Shown one piece after another: positions 60,322 through 64,000 of a stretch of 64,000 bases of DNA. Source of the stretch: a virus. The position numbers were made by a program, and so were the translations under genes. Numbering within the stretch: the first letter of the stretch is position 1; each line of letters opens with the position of its first letter. The notes under the pieces are model-generated. The model did no database searches and had not been told where the DNA came from. It saw only the letters and a program-made list of their open reading frames with translations. The DNA is taken from IMG/VR virus record IMGVR_UViG_3300030103_003268, positions 30,477 through 94,476 of that record. One strand, given 5' to 3'.

Positions 60322-60512
60322 CAATCTAAACTTTGGTCTGTTGCATCAATTGTTATTGTTTTACCAACCAATTTCTTAATTTTTCCATCCAATACTAAGG
60401 CGACCATTTCTCCCGTATCAGCAATTGTTAAACTACCCGAAACACCTTTTTGGGAAGAACCATCGTCGTAATTTAGAACTAATTTATTTTTTAATATATC
60501 TTCCCAACTCAT
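60321..60512 (-). CDS. Tagged small beta protein (63 residues)
   Basis: MSWEDILKNKLVLNYDDGSS, then alternating strands (GVSGSLTIADTGEMVALVLDGKIKKLVGKTITIDA). The tag is a helical tail on a small beta domain. It is flanked by repeat copies 2 and 3 and is therefore a neat cassette. Function unknown. Confidence 0.65.
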   Translation of the reverse strand: MSWEDILKNKLVLNYDDGSSQKGVSGSLTIADTGEMVALVLDGKIKKLVGKTITIDATDQSLD

Positions 60513-60529
60513 TGTAATCTCTCCTGCAT
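60509..60529 (-). repeat. Leader-plus-tag repeat, copy 2
   Basis: Identical to copy 1 over 21 bases (GCAGGAGAGATTACAATG core). Here it is a non-coding leader before the 63-residue gene; in copy 1 the same bases encode the end of the upstream protein. Confidence 0.9.
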
Positions 60530-60952
60530 TTATGGCAATTTTATCTGATTGATGGTTTCCACAATTTTTCTTTGAAGTTCTTCAGTTATTTCATCCACCC
60601 AATCGTATTTATTCCGATACATCCAACCGGAATCCCAATTTCCATTTCTCCTACTAACAGTAAATGTTGGCTTAAGCCCCCACCTTCTATTGGACTCTGC
60701 TGGTAATTTAGTGAATCTAACATATGCCTTAATATGTTCATCTTCTTTTTCTTCTTCTGGATAAAATGTAAGTTTAATGTCAATTAGCATATTGCCTCGT
60801 TTTGTCCTTTTATTAACTTCTAGTTCCCCATAAGGGTTTAAACGGGGCTTATTGGGAGTGTTACGATATTCTTCAATAAGAGAGTTGATTTTATTTTTTA
60901 TTGGTTCAATAAGTAAAGTAAGTTCTTGTTTCAATATATTTTTCCAAGTCAT
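60530..60952 (-). CDS. Tagged hypothetical protein (140 residues)
   Basis: MTWKNILKQELTLLIEPIKN, then an alpha/beta domain (GNMLIDIKLTFYPEEEKEDEHIKAYVRFTKLP, TFTVSRRNGNWDSGWMYRNKYDWVDEITEELQRKIVETI). Its start overlaps the stop of the small-terminase candidate (ATGA). It is flanked by repeat copies 1 and 2. No family recognised. Confidence 0.65.
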   Translation of the reverse strand: MTWKNILKQELTLLIEPIKNKINSLIEEYRNTPNKPRLNPYGELEVNKRTKRGNMLIDIKLTFYPEEEKEDEHIKAYVRFTKLPAESNRRWGLKPTFTVSRRNGNWDSGWMYRNKYDWVDEITEELQRKIVETINQIKLP

Positions 60953-60969
60953 TGTAATCTCTCCTGCAT
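60949..60969 (-). repeat. Leader-plus-tag repeat, copy 1 (coding end of small-terminase candidate)
   Basis: The same 21 bases here encode the last residues MQERLQ and stop of the 60949-61614 protein, while also serving as ribosome-binding site and start of the next gene. This is probably the original junction from which the other copies were duplicated. Confidence 0.9.
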
Positions 60970-61614
60970 TTTACTTTTTATGTCCAGCCAAATCTCAGGA
61001 TTGTTCTGTGCTAATACTTCTTGAACAATTTGCATCTGTGCGATAACGATAGTATCTTGTCTCTTATGAATCAATTTACCCTTGAACTCCATAAGATACT
61101 TCAAAGATTCTCTAATCTCTCTTGCTAACTTAGTTAGGGCATCAATCATCCTTGGGTCAAGGTCATTACCCAAATCATTGAACACTTGCTCTAAACGCAT
61201 ATCTAACTTCTGCACATTGTTTGAAAGCAAATCAACTTCATTTACTTCCTTTTTTGCTATCATCATGGCCGCAGATTCTTGGACGATTGGTGCCAAGTGG
61301 TGCTTCATGTGGCGTTGCACCTGTGTTTTTGTGGTGCCTAGCGCAGAAGAAACAGCCTCACTTGAGATATTACCTTCTTTTAGTGCTTGTTCGTAGTGTT
61401 TCCTCATTGGGTCTGTGCATAGAACACATTGAGGATTTGACGACATTTTGTATTCGCCCATGTGGTTTCTTTGATGTTGTGCCGCAGTTCCACTTCTCCA
61501 GTTATGAATAGTGTCTAATTCATCGCAAGTCGCCTGTCCTGTTTCAAGGGCAGATTCAAGTTCTTCCCTGTTCGGTGCTTGACAAAGACCACAACGCTTA
61601 CGATTAACTGTCAT
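60949..61614 (-). CDS. Zinc-finger/HTH protein, candidate small terminase subunit
   Basis: 221 residues from ATG 61614 with AAAGG 9 bases upstream. Two tandem units each combine CxxC with a later H-x(3)-H in a helix: CGLC...AAQHQRNHMG and CVLC...VQRHMKHHLAP, suggesting two zinc-stabilised helix-turn-helix units. A coiled-coil half (KLDMRLEQVFNDLGNDLDPRMIDALTKLAREIRESLKYLMEF) and the end IWLDIKSKMQERLQ follow. DNA binding plus oligomerisation upstream of the large terminase suits a small terminase. No direct homology can be claimed. Confidence 0.55.
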   Translation of the reverse strand: MTVNRKRCGLCQAPNREELESALETGQATCDELDTIHNWRSGTAAQHQRNHMGEYKMSSNPQCVLCTDPMRKHYEQALKEGNISSEAVSSALGTTKTQVQRHMKHHLAPIVQESAAMMIAKKEVNEVDLLSNNVQKLDMRLEQVFNDLGNDLDPRMIDALTKLAREIRESLKYLMEFKGKLIHKRQDTIVIAQMQIVQEVLAQNNPEIWLDIKSKMQERLQ

Positions 61615-61615
61615 A

Positions 61616-61864
61616 TCAATCATCCTTTAATTGGTCTAAATATTTTTGATATTGAGCAATTTTCTTTTTACAATGTTCTTTAATGTATTTAATGTCTTTT
61701 TGAACTTCTACATCGCTTCTTTGTTCATCATTCATACCCATAATATGCTCAACATAATTGTTAAATTCATTAGGGGTGTCGCCCATTGAACCCCAAAATT
61801 TACTTTTAGAATAAATAGGGTGATAATTTTTTTTACTAAATTTCTTTATTTCATCTTTCCACAT
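61616..61864 (-). CDS. Tagged small protein (82 residues)
   Basis: MWKDEIKKFSKKNYHPIYSK is a shortened tag (Trp at position 2, as in 29489). The rest is helical and basic (VEVQKDIKYIKEHCKKKIAQYQKYLDQL). GGAGAGAGTAAA precedes the ATG. The stop overlaps the region before the zinc-finger gene. Function unknown. Confidence 0.6.
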   Translation of the reverse strand: MWKDEIKKFSKKNYHPIYSKSKFWGSMGDTPNEFNNYVEHIMGMNDEQRSDVEVQKDIKYIKEHCKKKIAQYQKYLDQLKDD

Positions 61865-61865
61865 T

Positions 61866-63029
61866 TTACTCTCTCCATAAAAGTTGTTGCCACATTTTAG
61901 AAATAACCTTTTGATTAGGATTCAATTTAAAATCATCATCTTGATATGTTTTTGGATATTTTTCTCTTGCTGTTTTTCTATAATCAAAACCAGTCTTTCT
62001 ATCATTTTGCCATGCTCGGAAACCATTCGGTGCTTTGTTGGTATTTTTTCGCTTTAGGGCTCTATCAACTAAATTTATGATAGGTAAAGCAGTAAGTGTA
62101 ATTCCAGTAACTGTTCCAGTTAAAGAATCCTTTTTTCCTTCTTCGCCCAAGTTGCTTACCCTTCTTGCTAGTGATTGTTCTTTAGCATTAGGCTTAATTT
62201 GAAAGTTTGTGGCTTTTAATTCAGAACGAACCTTATTTGTGAGTAGCCTTCCTCCAGCATTCCAGTAGGTATTACTACGAACAATTTTATTAAAAAATTC
62301 TTCAACAGACCGAATACCATCAACTTCACCATCAAATTGTGGAGGGATTCTCTCAACCTCAACTTCAATTTCCATATCATCAAGGTCTTCTACTGCTTGC
62401 TTCATAATCCACAAAAGACCTCTAGGATTCGCAAACTTTGTTTTAACTTTTGAGAATAATGCTTGATGGGGAGGATTTCCTCCCTCAAAACCATCAATGT
62501 TAATAACATGGGCTAACCATTCATCGGGAACTTTTGTTACGCCTTTATTTCTTTTAGCATACCATTCTGTCGCATAATGTCCTTGAACTTTACGGGGTCT
62601 TTTCTTTTGACCTGTTTTGGTTTTATCAACCTCAGTAAAAAGAATAAATGCGGGGTCACGCGCTGGCCCTTTTCCACCAGCATCGTCACCTTCACGGTAA
62701 TAACTTTCTAATGTTTTTGCTTGTTCTTTAATAATTTCCTCATGCTCACCATCAAACAAATCATTATCAACAATTGCTTCAATAAATTCAATAAACTCAA
62801 TAGCGCCTTCACCATCACGGCCCTTGTTTCTACTTCCGGCACGAATGTTGTTCATCATGTGGGTTTTAAGAAACATATACAAATTAGGAACATTCTTAAC
62901 CTGCATGGCTGCGCCTGAAATACCTTGACAGGTCTGCCTCCAAGTGTTAAATTCGTTCACAAACTTAAACTCAGTTTGATTAACTTTATTTCCTTTATGG
63001 GGCTGAAAGTTCTTTTTCTTCTTACTCAT
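61866..63029 (-). CDS. Hypothetical protein (387 residues)
   Basis: Basic start MSKKKKNFQPHKGNKVNQTEF, a central alpha/beta part (GAIEFIEFIEAIVDNDLFDGEHEEIIKEQAKTLESYYREG, WYAKRNKGVTKVPDEWLAHVINIDGFEGGNPPHQALFSKVK), a short hydrophobic stretch (TGTVTGITLTALPIINLVDRAL) and the end VISKMWQQLLWRE, which might be a C-terminal variant of the tag. It overlaps the metallopeptidase gene by 8 bases. Family not recognised. Confidence 0.6.
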   Translation of the reverse strand: MSKKKKNFQPHKGNKVNQTEFKFVNEFNTWRQTCQGISGAAMQVKNVPNLYMFLKTHMMNNIRAGSRNKGRDGEGAIEFIEFIEAIVDNDLFDGEHEEIIKEQAKTLESYYREGDDAGGKGPARDPAFILFTEVDKTKTGQKKRPRKVQGHYATEWYAKRNKGVTKVPDEWLAHVINIDGFEGGNPPHQALFSKVKTKFANPRGLLWIMKQAVEDLDDMEIEVEVERIPPQFDGEVDGIRSVEEFFNKIVRSNTYWNAGGRLLTNKVRSELKATNFQIKPNAKEQSLARRVSNLGEEGKKDSLTGTVTGITLTALPIINLVDRALKRKNTNKAPNGFRAWQNDRKTGFDYRKTAREKYPKTYQDDDFKLNPNQKVISKMWQQLLWRE

Positions 63030-63867
63030 CCTTCTTCCTCCGCTTCTTTCTACCCCTTACCACCTTATTAAACATAGCGGGGGCTGATGTCGTGCTAACT
63101 GCACCAGTCATTTTAAGTTCACTATCATTGAAAGTAATACTGCTGTTAGGAAATTTATCAGCCGCCTTTAGTTTCTCAAAGAAATTTTTGTGCTCTTTAC
63201 CATATCTCTTAAGCCAAGTATTGATGTTATCAGGCTCTATTACTGCACTAAAGGTTTCTCTTGGTTTCTGTGTTCTGGCTGTCACTTCAAGTTTTGCTAA
63301 TTTATTCTTAATTTTATCCTTAATAACGGCATTAACATTTAACGAATCTGTCAAGACTTCCGCCCATGCCACAAACTTGGTTAAATCATCAATAGATTCT
63401 TTTTCTGCTGTGCCTTTAATATTGAGTATATTTGCTAACATGGGAGGAATAACTCTCGTTCTTACGGCGGGGTGTTCTAAATATGACCTTATTCTATAAA
63501 AAATATTATCAGGGAATTGCCCAGTAAAAGCACCATATTCCTTTGCTGCGTCATCCATTGGTAATTGGTCTAATCCCATGGCCGCATGTGTCGCTTCGTG
63601 CATAATTGCTCTAACAACAAATTCTTGGATTTCTCTCTCAGTTGGTTCTCTTTCTAGTTTTTCCTTAAGATAATCATATATTTTTACATGATTGATTCTT
63701 ATTTCCTCTTCCATCAAATCTTTCAAAGCAGGAGCCTTTCCTGCCAAAATAGAATTAAATATTTCCTTAGAGTCTATTGGCGCGCCCGAAATGCCATAAT
63801 GCCCAAAACCCCGAATATCTTTATCAAAGTCAATATCCTCAACTTTAAGAATACTAAACCAAGACAT
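63022..63867 (-). CDS. Tagged zinc metallopeptidase-like protein
   Basis: 281 residues from ATG 63867, which follows GGAGGAATAATC (earlier codons up to 63894 overlap the neighbour). Tag MSWFSILKVED. The zinc motif H90-E91-x-x-H94 (IMHEATHAAMG) with a downstream Glu110 (AAKEYGAF) fits a gluzincin-type peptidase. The remaining sequence is helical, ending in Arg/Lys (RGRKKRRKKDE). If packaged, it could act on host envelope proteins or virion proteins. Peptidase activity is inferred from the motif only. Confidence 0.7.
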   Translation of the reverse strand: MSWFSILKVEDIDFDKDIRGFGHYGISGAPIDSKEIFNSILAGKAPALKDLMEEEIRINHVKIYDYLKEKLEREPTEREIQEFVVRAIMHEATHAAMGLDQLPMDDAAKEYGAFTGQFPDNIFYRIRSYLEHPAVRTRVIPPMLANILNIKGTAEKESIDDLTKFVAWAEVLTDSLNVNAVIKDKIKNKLAKLEVTARTQKPRETFSAVIEPDNINTWLKRYGKEHKNFFEKLKAADKFPNSSITFNDSELKMTGAVSTTSAPAMFNKVVRGRKKRRKKDE

Positions 63868-63869
63868 GA

Positions 63870-64000
63870 TTATTCCTCCACTCTCATGGGGCAACTTGGG
63901 CTAAATGGCGGAGCAGGTAAATTTAGCGGGCATTTTTGGTATTTAACGACCATTTGCTGACAGCGACGACAATACCCAGTTTTTTGAACACGGCTTGCGG
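63870..64000 (-). CDS. C-terminal end of a zinc-ribbon protein, truncated by window edge
   Basis: An open frame enters from the right edge (first complete codon at 63998) and ends at TAA 63870-63872, just before the peptidase start. The visible residues include GYCRRCQQMVVKYQKCPLN and a Pro-rich end, with Cys pairs as in a zinc ribbon. The start lies outside the window. Confidence 0.6.
   Translation of the reverse strand, partial: ASRVQKTGYCRRCQQMVVKYQKCPLNLPAPPFSPSCPMRVEE

Noticed and set aside
1-64000. tRNA genes, integrase with attachment sites, terminal inverted repeats
   Set aside because: None was recognised by reading. Both operons run off the window, so genome ends cannot be judged.

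Overview
The window looks like the interior of a tailed double-stranded DNA virus of archaea, AT-rich and almost fully coding. Replication genes are archaeal in type: clamp-loader large (partial) and small subunits, a PCNA-size sliding clamp, family B DNA polymerase, a fused archaeo-eukaryotic primase, an ERCC4/helix-hairpin-helix nuclease and an ATP-dependent DNA ligase. Virion genes are of the HK97/siphovirus type. This gene set fits the magroviruses, predicted viruses of marine group II Euryarchaeota. The assignment is inference from gene content; no tRNA, rRNA, integrase or CRISPR array was seen.

Layout. 1-14201 (+) is the replication operon. It starts inside a clamp-loader large subunit and continues through RFC small subunit, a probable ssDNA-binding protein, a Sak4/RecA-like ATPase, the sliding clamp, a split DNA polymerase B (two ORFs separated by an HNH gene and three small ORFs), a Cas4/RecB-like nuclease, primase, ERCC4 nuclease, a helicase-like ATPase, a 3'-5' exonuclease and two small proteins, ending at a hairpin plus T-tract (14201-14232). 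14375-64000 (-) is the structural operon, transcribed towards the first. Read in its own direction it holds small cargo-like proteins and a candidate small terminase (64-57.7 kb), large uncharacterised proteins, large terminase (53.6-52.2 kb), a second run of small proteins including a PAP2 phosphatase (50.3-47.1 kb), portal (47.0-45.4 kb), coiled-coil head proteins, DNA ligase, protease-scaffold fusion, major capsid protein (37.5-36.2 kb), decoration-like proteins, a membrane/GTPase cluster (35.1-33.8 kb), connectors, tail tube, tail chaperone with a -1 frameshift, tape measure, baseplate and fibre genes. Both operons run off the window, so genome ends are not visible.

Main novelty. At least 17 otherwise unrelated proteins of the late operon, and none of the early operon, begin with the same short peptide, roughly M-S-W-K-x-I-L-K. 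A matching helix, M-D-W-[AS]-D-I-H-K-M-V, forms the C-terminus of the protease-scaffold protein and of a small coiled-coil protein nearby. I propose a capsid-targeting tag: cargo proteins, including a phosphatase and a zinc peptidase, enter the prohead through the dock used by the scaffold. Four successive genes near 60 kb also share a repeated ribosome-binding-site-plus-tag DNA module, suggesting that cargo genes are gained by recombination at that module.

Other points of note are a polymerase split just before motif C with an HNH gene flanked by a 23-bp duplication, a canonical A_AAA_AAC frameshift site in the tail chaperone, a membrane-anchored small GTPase in the head operon, and C-terminal PIP boxes on the clamp-loader large subunit and the polymerase.
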